Shown: positions 1 through 5,314, numbered from the stretch's first letter. The stretch: DNA of 5,771 nt from Lentimicrobiaceae bacterium (GCA_009787485.1 WQWP01000139.1:1-5771), one strand, 5' to 3'. Numbers and translations are program-made. The notes: generated from the letters alone by a model not told the origin.

Positions 1-150
1 AGCGCTTTTTCTCATTAACTAAACTATCAATTCAAATCGGGGGAATCGAAAAACCGCTATAATAATCTGATATCCAATAATTTCAAAGAACTTTTTTTAT
101 AAACAACGCAACACTACTGATTAATAATTAACAATTAAAAGATATTAGAT
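1..150. other. Leader region upstream of the exporter operon, no complete gene
   Basis: No complete gene is visible here. Short open stretches enter from the left edge in all three forward frames and stop at 16-18, 20-22 and 57-59, so the end of an upstream gene could lie here, but none is recognisable. The sequence is A/T-rich. Two AATTAAN heptamers at 126-139 resemble the junction repeats found later in the window and sit just before the HlyD start codon. A TATAAT-like hexamer near 58 and a T-run near 92-98 are visible, but I cannot assign a promoter. Confidence 0.5.
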
Positions 151-1098
151 ATGAAAAAAGAAGTAACAACCACCAAAAAGAAAAATTCACAATTCACAAT
201 TCACAATTCACAATTCTTAATTCTACTTGCAATCATTTCGCTATCAGGCTGTAACAGTGGAAAAAATCAGGCAGACGCTTCCGGTGTTTTTGAGACCAAA
301 GAAATTATTGTTTCTGCAAAAGGAGGCGGCGAAATTATGTACTTCAATATAGAAGAAGGGCAAACAGTAGAAGCCTTTGAGATACTTGGCTACATTGACA
401 CCACCCAATTGTATCTCAAAAGGTTACAATTGGAAATGAACGCCAAAGCCATTAAAAATCAATTTGTGGATATTAGCAAACAAACCGCAGCCCTTGAACA
501 GCAGATTGCAACAGCCAGAACAGAAAAGGCAAGAATTGAAAGCCTTTTGAAATCCGAAGCGGCAACTCCCAAGCAGTTAGATGATATTAACGCTCAAATT
601 GCTACGTTGGAAAAACAGTTGGAAGCCACAAAAACATCTATGCAACAGTCTAATAGTGGCGTTGAGGATACCAAAAGCGGCGTTGCCGTACAAATTGCCC
701 AAATTAACGACCAAATCAAAAACTCCATTATCCAAAGTCCGATAGCCGGCACAATCTTAACCAAGTATGCAGAACAGGGCGAATTGGCAATACAAGGGCG
801 ACCTCTTTTCAAAGTTGCCGATATGAACAATATGTTTTTGCGGGCATATATCACTGCCAGCCAACTTACTGAGCTTAAAATCGGGCAGCAGGTAAAAGTG
901 TTTTCCGACATGGGAAAATCCGACCGCAGAGAATATCAAGGTACGGTAACGTGGATTTCGGACAAAGCGGAATTTACACCCAAAACCATTCAAACACGGG
1001 ATGAACGCGCCAACCTTGTTTATGCAGTTAAGGTGTTGGTAAAGAATGATGGGTATATTAAGAAGGGGATGTATGGGGAATTGAGAATTGAAAATTAA
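151..1098 (+). CDS. HlyD-family periplasmic adaptor lipoprotein of an ABC exporter (YbhG-like)
   Basis: This is the membrane fusion protein that should link the inner-membrane ABC exporter to an outer-membrane channel. The 315-residue protein begins with a lysine-rich segment, then a hydrophobic stretch (residues 23-32) and a lipobox LSGC, with Cys34 as the predicted lipidation site. The first half of the biotinyl-lipoyl domain spans about residues 50-83. A long Q/K/E-rich alpha-helical hairpin covers about 85-190. The second lipoyl half contains SPIAG at 196-200, and a beta-barrel region with the KKGMYGE ending follows to the C terminus. It is first in an operon with two ATPases and a permease. 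Two oddities come from heptamer repeats: residues 12-22 (NSQFTIHNSQF) lie between the N-terminal lysines and the hydrophobic core, and the last residues (ELRIEN) plus the stop codon lie in another repeat. The ATG at 151 is chosen because it gives a usable lipoprotein signal. The substrate is unknown. Confidence 0.9.
   Translation: MKKEVTTTKKKNSQFTIHNSQFLILLAIISLSGCNSGKNQADASGVFETKEIIVSAKGGGEIMYFNIEEGQTVEAFEILGYIDTTQLYLKRLQLEMNAKAIKNQFVDISKQTAALEQQIATARTEKARIESLLKSEAATPKQLDDINAQIATLEKQLEATKTSMQQSNSGVEDTKSGVAVQIAQINDQIKNSIIQSPIAGTILTKYAEQGELAIQGRPLFKVADMNNMFLRAYITASQLTELKIGQQVKVFSDMGKSDRREYQGTVTWISDKAEFTPKTIQTRDERANLVYAVKVLVKNDGYIKKGMYGELRIEN
184..224 (+). repeat. Tandem AATTCAC heptamer array inside the HlyD signal peptide
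   Basis: Four exact copies of AATTCAC (184-190, 191-197, 198-204, 205-211) are followed by AATTCTT and a partial AATTCT. Three copies equal 21 nt, so the array encodes a 7-residue cycle (NSQFTIH) and keeps the frame. This heptamer gives no stop codon in the frame used. It may be the right arm of a weak hairpin whose left arm is the pair of AATTAAN units at 126-139, which would place the HlyD start codon in the loop. Confidence 0.85.
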
Positions 1099-1115
1099 GA
1101 ATTAAGAATTAAGAG
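1078..1115 (+). repeat. AATTGAG/AATTAAG heptamer junction repeat after the HlyD gene
   Basis: A run of heptamers (GAATTGA, GAATTGA, AAATTAA, GAATTAA, GAATTAA, GAATTAA, G) starts inside the last codons of the HlyD gene and continues past its stop. The repeat supplies the C-terminal residues ELRIEN and the TAA at 1096-1098. The same heptamer type, in the same orientation, follows ATPase 2 and the permease. Confidence 0.85.
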
Positions 1116-1125
1116 TGAAAAAGGA

Positions 1126-1176
1126 GGGATATCCCCTTCAAATTTTGAAGGGGTGTCCGGCACAGCCGGACGGGGT
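1126..1176 (+). repeat. REP-like double palindrome between the HlyD and ATPase 1 genes
   Basis: Two perfect hairpins lie side by side. Positions 1133-1142 pair with 1144-1153 (CCCCTTCAAA / TTTGAAGGGG, one-base loop). Positions 1155-1161 pair with 1165-1171 (GTCCGGC / GCCGGAC, loop ACA). A third palindrome, GGGATATCCC at 1126-1135, overlaps the first stem and could compete with it. The second stem is far more G/C-rich than its surroundings. I recall similar CCCCTTC...GTCCGG...GGGGTAG palindromes dispersed in Bacteroidota genomes. There is no U-tract after the stems, so a terminator is not supported. The element could affect mRNA stability between the two genes. Confidence 0.75.
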
Positions 1177-1203
1177 AGTTTATATAAAAATAAAACATTA
1201 AAT

Positions 1204-2127
1204 ATGAATGCAATAGAAATAAAAAACATTGGCTTGAAATACGGTTCAGTTGTTGCTTTACAAGATATTTCTTTTGAAATAGAGCGCGGCGAACTTTTCG
1301 GCTTGATTGGTCCCGATGGCGCAGGAAAAACAAGCCTGTTCCGCATTCTCACCACGCTTTTGCTTGCCGACAGCGGCACGGCAACCGTTGACGGTCTTGA
1401 TGTAGTGCGCGATTACAAACAAATTCGCAACCGCGTAGGTTACATGCCCGGGCGTTTTTCGCTCTATCAAGATTTAACGGTTGAGGAAAATTTAAACTTT
1501 TTCGCCACAGTTTTCGGAACAACCATTGAAGAAAATTACCACTTAATTAAAGATATTTACCAACAGATTGAGCCGTTTAAAAATCGCCGCGCCGGAAAAC
1601 TTTCGGGCGGAATGAAACAAAAACTTGCGTTAAGTTGCGCCCTCATTCACAAACCTTCTGTGTTGTTTCTTGATGAGCCGACCACCGGCGTTGACCCTGT
1701 TTCCCGAAAAGAATTTTGGGAAATGCTAAAACGACTAAAAGCACAGGGAATTACCATATTGGTTTCTACGCCCTATATGGACGAAGCCAAGCTGTGCGAC
1801 AGGATTGCATTTATTCAAAATGGTAAAATCTTGTCTATTAATACACCCGAAAAAATAATCGCCGATTTTCCCTATAAAATTTACGCTGTTGAAGCGGAAA
1901 ATAATTACGAGATATTAAAACAGTTAAGAGAAAATCCCGCTGTACGCTCTGTTTTTAGTTTTGGGGATAGTTTGCATGTAATATTTAATGGAGAATTGAG
2001 AATTGAGAATGGACAATTAAATGTGCAAACCGAAAAAAATAATTATCAATTGTCAATTGTCAATTGTCAATTCAAAGAGATTACACCGACAATAGAAGAT
2101 TGTTTTATGGCGTTAGTAAATGAATAA
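1204..2127 (+). CDS. ABC transporter ATPase 1, matching the N-terminal half of YbhF
   Basis: This is an ATP-binding subunit of an ABC-2 exporter, 307 residues from the ATG at 1204. Walker A is GPDGAGKTS (36-44), the signature LSGGMKQK begins at 133, and Walker B ends in LDEP with Asp157 and the catalytic Glu158. Two conserved positions are altered: the Q-loop reads MPGRFSLY with Gly83 where Gln is usual, and the H-loop reads STPYMDEA with Pro190 where His is usual. This suggests its own nucleotide site is degenerate while its signature serves the partner ATPase. Residues of about 262-290 are encoded by a heptamer hairpin inside the C-terminal extension, after which the protein resumes with a family-like tail (TPTIEDCFMALV). 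An in-frame GTG at 1153 lies in a REP palindrome and would add 17 unlikely residues, so ATG 1204 is preferred. Confidence 0.93.
   Translation: MNAIEIKNIGLKYGSVVALQDISFEIERGELFGLIGPDGAGKTSLFRILTTLLLADSGTATVDGLDVVRDYKQIRNRVGYMPGRFSLYQDLTVEENLNFFATVFGTTIEENYHLIKDIYQQIEPFKNRRAGKLSGGMKQKLALSCALIHKPSVLFLDEPTTGVDPVSRKEFWEMLKRLKAQGITILVSTPYMDEAKLCDRIAFIQNGKILSINTPEKIIADFPYKIYAVEAENNYEILKQLRENPAVRSVFSFGDSLHVIFNGELRIENGQLNVQTEKNNYQLSIVNCQFKEITPTIEDCFMALVNE
1988..2074 (+). repeat. In-frame heptamer hairpin inside the ATPase 1 gene
   Basis: The left arm (about 1991-2020) is GAATTGA units followed by an AATGGAC variant. The right arm (about 2044-2073) is CAATTGT units ending in CAATTC. The arms are reverse complements at roughly 24 of 30 positions and enclose about 23 nt. 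The insert encodes residues of about 262-290, including ELRIENG on the left and QLSIVNCQF on the right, without breaking the frame. A third pure AATTGAG unit would have given TGA in this frame; the variant AATGGAC reads AAT GGA instead. Confidence 0.8.
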
Positions 2128-2133
2128 AAATTA

Positions 2134-2190
2134 TTGGGACTTTTGGGGACAAATGTGACATTGCTCCCAAAAGTCCCATTTGTCCCAAAA
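2134..2190 (+). repeat. Hairpin of 9-nt units upstream of the zinc-finger four-helix-bundle gene
   Basis: TGGGACTTTTGGG at 2135-2147 is perfectly complementary to CCCAAAAGTCCCA at 2166-2178 (13 bp, 18-nt loop). An alternative stem pairs 2141-2155 with 2177-2190, with one bulge. The right half has a 9-nt period (TCCCAAAAG, TCCCATTTG, TCCCAAAA). It begins 7 nt after the ATPase 1 stop codon and ends 13 nt before the next ATG. It is followed by an A-run, not a T-run, so it is not a classical terminator for the + strand. The units are unrelated to the AATT heptamers elsewhere in the operon. Confidence 0.8.
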
Positions 2191-2202
2191 AAATAAAATG
2201 AT

Positions 2203-2934
2203 ATGGAAAACGATAAGACAAACAGCCAATACGGTGGCTTTATACCGAAGCACGGTGGTTACCGTAAGTTGCTGTGCTTTCAAAAAGCAGAGATAATCTA
2301 CGATGGGACTTGTTATTTTGTGGAACATTTTCTGCAAAAGTCCGACCGAACCACAGATCAAATGGTTCAGGCGGCTCGTAGTGGGAAACAGAATATTGCG
2401 GAAGGCAGTATGGCTTCGGCAATGTCGAAGCAGAGTGAAATGTTTCTAACCAACGTTGCCAAGGCCTCTTTGGAAGAGTTGATGCTTGATTATGAAGATT
2501 TTTTACGAATAAGAAAGCTGGCTATTTGGGGAAAAGACCACCACCTGACGAAACGTTTTCAAACGATAAATCGCACGGCAAATGCGACTTACGAAACATA
2601 CCGCAAAGCATTAGAAAACGAAAATCCCGAAATATGCGCCAATGCAATGTTGTGTCTGATACACGCTGTTATTGTATTGATTGCACGATTATTACAGCAG
2701 CAAGAACGAGACTTTTTGCAAAATGGCGGCATTAAAGAGCGAATGATGCAAATGCGGGTAGAAGCAAAAATGCTTGCCTTAAAAGCAAAAACCACTGCAC
2801 CACCCTTTTGCCCAAATTGTGGAAAACCAATGATACTACGCAAAGCTGCTATCGGAAAAAATGCGGGAAAAGAGTTTTGGGGCTGTACGGAGTATCCGGA
2901 ATGCAAAGGAGTTGTGAATGTTGAAAAACAATAA
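2203..2934 (+). CDS. Four-helix-bundle 'suffix' protein with C-terminal topoisomerase-type zinc finger
   Basis: This 243-residue protein belongs to the S23/IVP-like four-helix-bundle superfamily, in the longer form known as the four-helix-bundle suffix-domain family. The bundle hallmark RSGKQNIAEG is at 59-68, and further amphipathic helices run to about 195. A zinc-ribbon follows with Cys203, Cys206, Cys228 and Cys234 (CPNC then CTEYPEC), resembling the zf-C4 fingers at the C terminus of DNA topoisomerase I, which suggests nucleic-acid binding. The function of the family is not established, and I see no catalytic motif. It fills most of the 836 nt between two ATPase genes that should work as a pair and would normally be neighbours or fused, so it looks like an insertion. 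It is preceded by the 9-nt-unit hairpin. The ATG at 2203 is the only plausible start after that hairpin; the next gene begins 29 nt downstream. Confidence 0.85.
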   Translation: MENDKTNSQYGGFIPKHGGYRKLLCFQKAEIIYDGTCYFVEHFLQKSDRTTDQMVQAARSGKQNIAEGSMASAMSKQSEMFLTNVAKASLEELMLDYEDFLRIRKLAIWGKDHHLTKRFQTINRTANATYETYRKALENENPEICANAMLCLIHAVIVLIARLLQQQERDFLQNGGIKERMMQMRVEAKMLALKAKTTAPPFCPNCGKPMILRKAAIGKNAGKEFWGCTEYPECKGVVNVEKQ

Positions 2935-2963
2935 AAAAATGACAGTTAAAGAGATTATACAAA

Positions 2964-3707
2964 ATGGAAAATAGAGTGATTTCAACAAATAAATTAACCA
3001 AGAAATTCGGCAATTTCACCGCCGTAGATTCTATTAGTTTTGAAGTGGAAAAAGGCGAAATCTTCGGTTTCCTTGGTGCCAACGGCGCAGGAAAAACCAC
3101 CGCTATGCGTATGCTGTGCGGATTAAGCAAACCCACTTCGGGCAGCGGAACGGTGGCAGGTTTCGATATTGCCAAACAGTCGGAAGATGTGAAGAAAAAT
3201 ATTGGCTACATGAGTCAAAAATTTTCTTTGTACGACGATTTGAAGGTATGGGAAAACTTGCGGCTTTTCGGCGGAATTTACGGTATGAAAGATAAAGAGA
3301 TTGCCGAAAAAACCGATACCATTTTACACGAACTCGGTTTTGAAAAAGAACGCGATACGCTTGTAAAATCGTTGCCGTTGGGTTGGAAACAAAAATTGGC
3401 GTTCTCGGTTTCTATTTTCCACGAGCCTAAAATCGTATTCCTTGATGAGCCGACCGGTGGCGTTGACCCCGCGGCACGCCGGCAATTTTGGGAAATGATT
3501 TACGCAGCGGTAGAGCGCGGAATTACCGTTTTTGTTACCACGCATTATATGGATGAAGCCGAATATTGCAACCGCGTTTCCATTATGGTGGACGGACGAA
3601 TTGAAGCATTAGACACCCCCAAAAATCTGAAAACCACTTTCAATGCGGCAAGTATGGACGGGGTTTTTCAGCAGTTAGCACGGAAAGCAACACGGGGTGA
3701 AAATTAG
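2964..3707 (+). CDS. ABC transporter ATPase 2, matching the C-terminal half of YbhF
   Basis: This is the second ATP-binding subunit, 247 residues. Walker A is GANGAGKTT (38-46), the Q-loop has Gln85 (MSQKFSLY), Walker B gives LDEP with Asp161 and Glu162, and the H-loop has His194 (TTHYMDEA). The ABC signature is altered: LPLGWKQK at 137-144 replaces LSGGxxQ, a change I also recall for the second half of E. coli YbhF. Its intact Walker, Q- and H-elements with the LSGG of ATPase 1 would form one complete ATP site. Its LPLG with the defective ATPase 1 loops would form the degenerate site. The protein is short at the C terminus and ends RGEN, with the TAG stop at 3705-3707 falling in the left arm of the inverted repeat around the next gene. 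The start ATG follows an A-rich leader with no Shine-Dalgarno sequence. Confidence 0.93.
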   Translation: MENRVISTNKLTKKFGNFTAVDSISFEVEKGEIFGFLGANGAGKTTAMRMLCGLSKPTSGSGTVAGFDIAKQSEDVKKNIGYMSQKFSLYDDLKVWENLRLFGGIYGMKDKEIAEKTDTILHELGFEKERDTLVKSLPLGWKQKLAFSVSIFHEPKIVFLDEPTGGVDPAARRQFWEMIYAAVERGITVFVTTHYMDEAEYCNRVSIMVDGRIEALDTPKNLKTTFNAASMDGVFQQLARKATRGEN

Positions 3708-3732
3708 GAATTAAAAATTAAGAATTAAGAGA
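3700..3732 (+). repeat. Left arm of the inverted repeat flanking the small four-helix-bundle gene
   Basis: This 33-nt arm is built of AATTAAN heptamers and matches the reverse complement of 4106-4138 at 31 of 33 positions. The 25 nt at 3708-3732 are a perfect match. It overlaps the last codons and stop of ATPase 2 and ends 4 nt before the ATG at 3737. The 25-nt core also recurs in direct orientation at 5284-5308 after the permease. Confidence 0.9.
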
Positions 3733-3736
3733 TATT

Positions 3737-4120
3737 ATGAAATATAACATATTACAGGAAAAATCATTCGCTTTTGCGGTAAGAATAGTGAAACTGTACA
3801 AGTTTTTGTGTGAAGAGCAGAAAGAATATGTACTCTCAAAACAAATTTTACGAAGTGGAACTTCAATAGGTGCTAATATTGAAGAAGGAATTGCCGGACA
3901 ATCCGACAAGGATTTTTTGTCGAAACTTAGTATTTCCTACAAAGAAGCACGCGAAACAGTTTATTGGCTAAAATTGCTTTTTGCAACCGACTATTTAACA
4001 AAAGAACAAGCTGATAGCCTTAGTTACGATGCAGAAGAATTATGTAAAATCCTATCTAAAATAATCATTACGACAAAAAATAAACTAACAAAAAACTCTC
4101 TTAATTCTCTTAATTCTTAA
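3737..4120 (+). CDS. Small four-helix-bundle protein (S23/IVP/Avd-like) inside an inverted repeat
   Basis: This 127-residue protein is a standard-length member of the four-helix-bundle family that includes proteins encoded in 23S rRNA intervening sequences and, more distantly, the Avd accessory proteins of diversity-generating retroelements. The hallmark LRSGTSIGANIEEG ends at residue 51, and the following helices (about 57-115) are rich in K, E and L. No enzyme motif is present. The last eight residues (NSLNSLNS, 120-127) and the stop codon are encoded by the right-hand repeat arm, so the natural protein probably ended near residue 119. The gene splits ATPase 2 from its permease, and its ends coincide with the ends of the inverted repeat. 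The start ATG follows a sequence (GATATT) resembling the one preceding the HlyD start. The molecular role is unknown; RNA or DNA binding is plausible from the family. Confidence 0.9.
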   Translation: MKYNILQEKSFAFAVRIVKLYKFLCEEQKEYVLSKQILRSGTSIGANIEEGIAGQSDKDFLSKLSISYKEARETVYWLKLLFATDYLTKEQADSLSYDAEELCKILSKIIITTKNKLTKNSLNSLNS

Positions 4121-4138
4121 TTTTTAATTCTTAATTAT
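4094..4138 (+). repeat. Right arm of the inverted repeat flanking the small four-helix-bundle gene
   Basis: Tandem CTTAATT-type heptamers run from inside the four-helix-bundle gene to one base before the permease ATG at 4140. Positions 4106-4130 are the exact reverse complement of 3708-3732, and the match extends to 4138 with two mismatches. The arm encodes NSLNSLNS and the TAA at 4118-4120. It leaves no room for an independent leader for the permease. Confidence 0.9.
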
Positions 4139-4139
4139 C

Positions 4140-5279
4140 ATGTTTAGAGCGTTTGTAAAAAAAGAATTTTACCACATATTGCGCGACAAGCGAACTATTT
4201 TGATTTTGCTTGTAATGCCGATAGTACAGATTATTTTGTTCGGCTTTGCCATCACTACAGAAGTAAAAGATACACCTATGGCAATACTTGACCTGTCGAA
4301 AGATAACGCTACGCGACAAATTACGGAACGACTTGCAGCAAGTAACTATTTTACGCTTGTTAGGGAATTACATAATTCTGAGGAGGTTGAAAAAGCGTTT
4401 CAAACCGGAAGTGCAAAATTGGTAGTGGTGTTTAGTGAAAACTTTCAAGAAAACATCATACACACAGGCGAAGCCGCCGTTCAGGTTATTGTTGATGCTA
4501 CCGACCCTAATCAGGCGAGCACTTTTGCAAATTATGCCTCAAACATTATTAATCAATGGAGAATGGAGAATGGAGAATGGAGAATGAATCAAAACAATAA
4601 TTCTCAATTCTCAACTCTCAATTCTCAATTAAGAATCGTTCCTGAAATAAAAATGCTCTACAACCCACAAATGAAAGGTGCGTACAATTTTGTTCCGGGC
4701 GTTATGGGGCTTGTGTTGGTATTGATTTGCGCAATGATGACTTCCGTTTCTATTGTTCGCGAAAAAGAGATGGGAACGATGGAGGTTTTGCTCGTTTCGC
4801 CGGTAAAACCAATTTATATCCTTTTGGCAAAAATAACGCCCTATTTTGCATTGTCAATTATCAATCTCACAACTATTTTGTTGTTATCTGTGTTCGTTCT
4901 TGGCGTGCCGATTATGGGCAATCTGTTTCTACTGATTTTGCTGTCGTTGCTTTTTATTTTTGTGGGATTGTCGCTTGGCGTACTGATTTCCAACATCGTG
5001 GAAACACAAGTCGCCGCAATGCTCATTTCGGCGGTAGTCATGATGATGCCCACCATGTTACTTTCGGGAATGATGTTTCCGATAGAAAGTATGCCGAAAA
5101 TTTTACAGTGGATTTCGGTAATTCCGCCCAACCGCTGGTACGTTGAAGGTGTAATTAAACTAATGATCATGGGCGTTGATGCAAAATATGTAATGAAAGA
5201 ATTTGCTATTTTGGGTTTTATGGCAATTGTTTTGATGACAGTGAGCTTGAAAAAGTTCAATATTAGAATTGAGAGATAA
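4140..5279 (+). CDS. ABC-2 type exporter permease (YbhS/YbhR-like)
   Basis: This is the membrane subunit of the exporter, 379 residues, about the usual family length. One N-terminal membrane segment (about 21-40) is followed by a large extracytoplasmic domain and then a cluster of about five hydrophobic segments from about 180 to 372. Family motifs include REKEMGTME at 207-215 between membrane segments, SGMMFP at 309-314 and PPNRWYVEG from 329. It should pair with the two upstream ATPases and the HlyD adaptor. Residues 140-166 (from WRMENGEWRM to NSQLRI) are encoded by an in-frame heptamer hairpin within the extracytoplasmic domain, at a place likely to be a loop because the family-like sequence resumes at VPEIKMLYNP. 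Only this permease is visible, so it either forms a homodimer or its partner lies elsewhere. The C-terminal residues RIER abut another heptamer block. The ATG at 4140 lies one base after an inverted-repeat arm. Confidence 0.93.
   Translation: MFRAFVKKEFYHILRDKRTILILLVMPIVQIILFGFAITTEVKDTPMAILDLSKDNATRQITERLAASNYFTLVRELHNSEEVEKAFQTGSAKLVVVFSENFQENIIHTGEAAVQVIVDATDPNQASTFANYASNIINQWRMENGEWRMNQNNNSQFSTLNSQLRIVPEIKMLYNPQMKGAYNFVPGVMGLVLVLICAMMTSVSIVREKEMGTMEVLLVSPVKPIYILLAKITPYFALSIINLTTILLLSVFVLGVPIMGNLFLLILLSLLFIFVGLSLGVLISNIVETQVAAMLISAVVMMMPTMLLSGMMFPIESMPKILQWISVIPPNRWYVEGVIKLMIMGVDAKYVMKEFAILGFMAIVLMTVSLKKFNIRIER
4555..4637 (+). repeat. In-frame heptamer hairpin inside the permease gene
   Basis: The left arm (about 4555-4588) contains four AATGGAG units. 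The right arm (about 4600-4637) contains AATTCTC units with one AACTCTC variant, ending in AATTAAGAATC. Each left unit pairs with its right counterpart at about six of seven positions, and the loop is short (about 10-15 nt). The frame is kept, adding about 27 residues (140-166). Neither AATGGAG nor AATTCTC produces a stop codon in any reading phase of the tandem array. Confidence 0.85.
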
Positions 5280-5280
5280 T

Positions 5281-5308
5281 TTAGAATTAAAAATTAAGAA
5301 TTAAGAGA
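5281..5308 (+). repeat. AATTAAG heptamer junction repeat after the permease gene
   Basis: The 25 nt at 5284-5308 are identical to 3708-3732, the left arm of the four-helix-bundle element, and in the same orientation. The block begins two bases after the permease stop and ends 6 nt before the start of the acetyltransferase gene. No inverted partner is visible here, so it looks like a solo arm or a remnant. Confidence 0.85.
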
Positions 5309-5314
5309 AAAGTC

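Noticed and set aside
1..150. A promoter near the TATAAT-like hexamer at about 58
   Set aside because: The hexamer matches the E. coli type, not the Bacteroidota -7/-33 pattern, and no convincing partner element was found in this A/T-rich stretch.
184..224. A CRISPR-like array from the tandem repeats
   Set aside because: The units are 7 nt with no spacers, and no cas genes are present.
1153..1203. Upstream GTG start for ATPase 1
   Set aside because: It would place 17 residues encoded by a REP palindrome before a well-placed ATG at 1204 that begins the conserved domain.
2134..2190. Rho-independent terminator after ATPase 1
   Set aside because: The stem is followed by an A-run instead of a T-run on the + strand, and same-strand operon genes continue downstream.
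2074..2963. Similar short strings (AAAGAGATTACAC near 2074 and AAAGAGATTATAC near 2948) as direct repeats flanking the inserted gene
   Set aside because: The match is 12 of 13 nt in A/T-rich sequence, and the first copy is within ATPase 1 coding sequence upstream of the hairpin, so a target-site duplication is not supported.
3737..4120. A diversity-generating retroelement, because the small protein resembles Avd
   Set aside because: No reverse transcriptase, template repeat or variable repeat is visible in the window, and the gene is a generic four-helix-bundle member.
4727..5146. A 139-residue forward reading frame in another phase of the permease
   Set aside because: It overlaps the conserved permease membrane region and its translation has no family features.
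4841..5260. A 139-residue reverse-strand reading frame opposite the permease
   Set aside because: It lies wholly within the clearly coding permease gene, has no recognisable motif, and reads as its antisense shadow.
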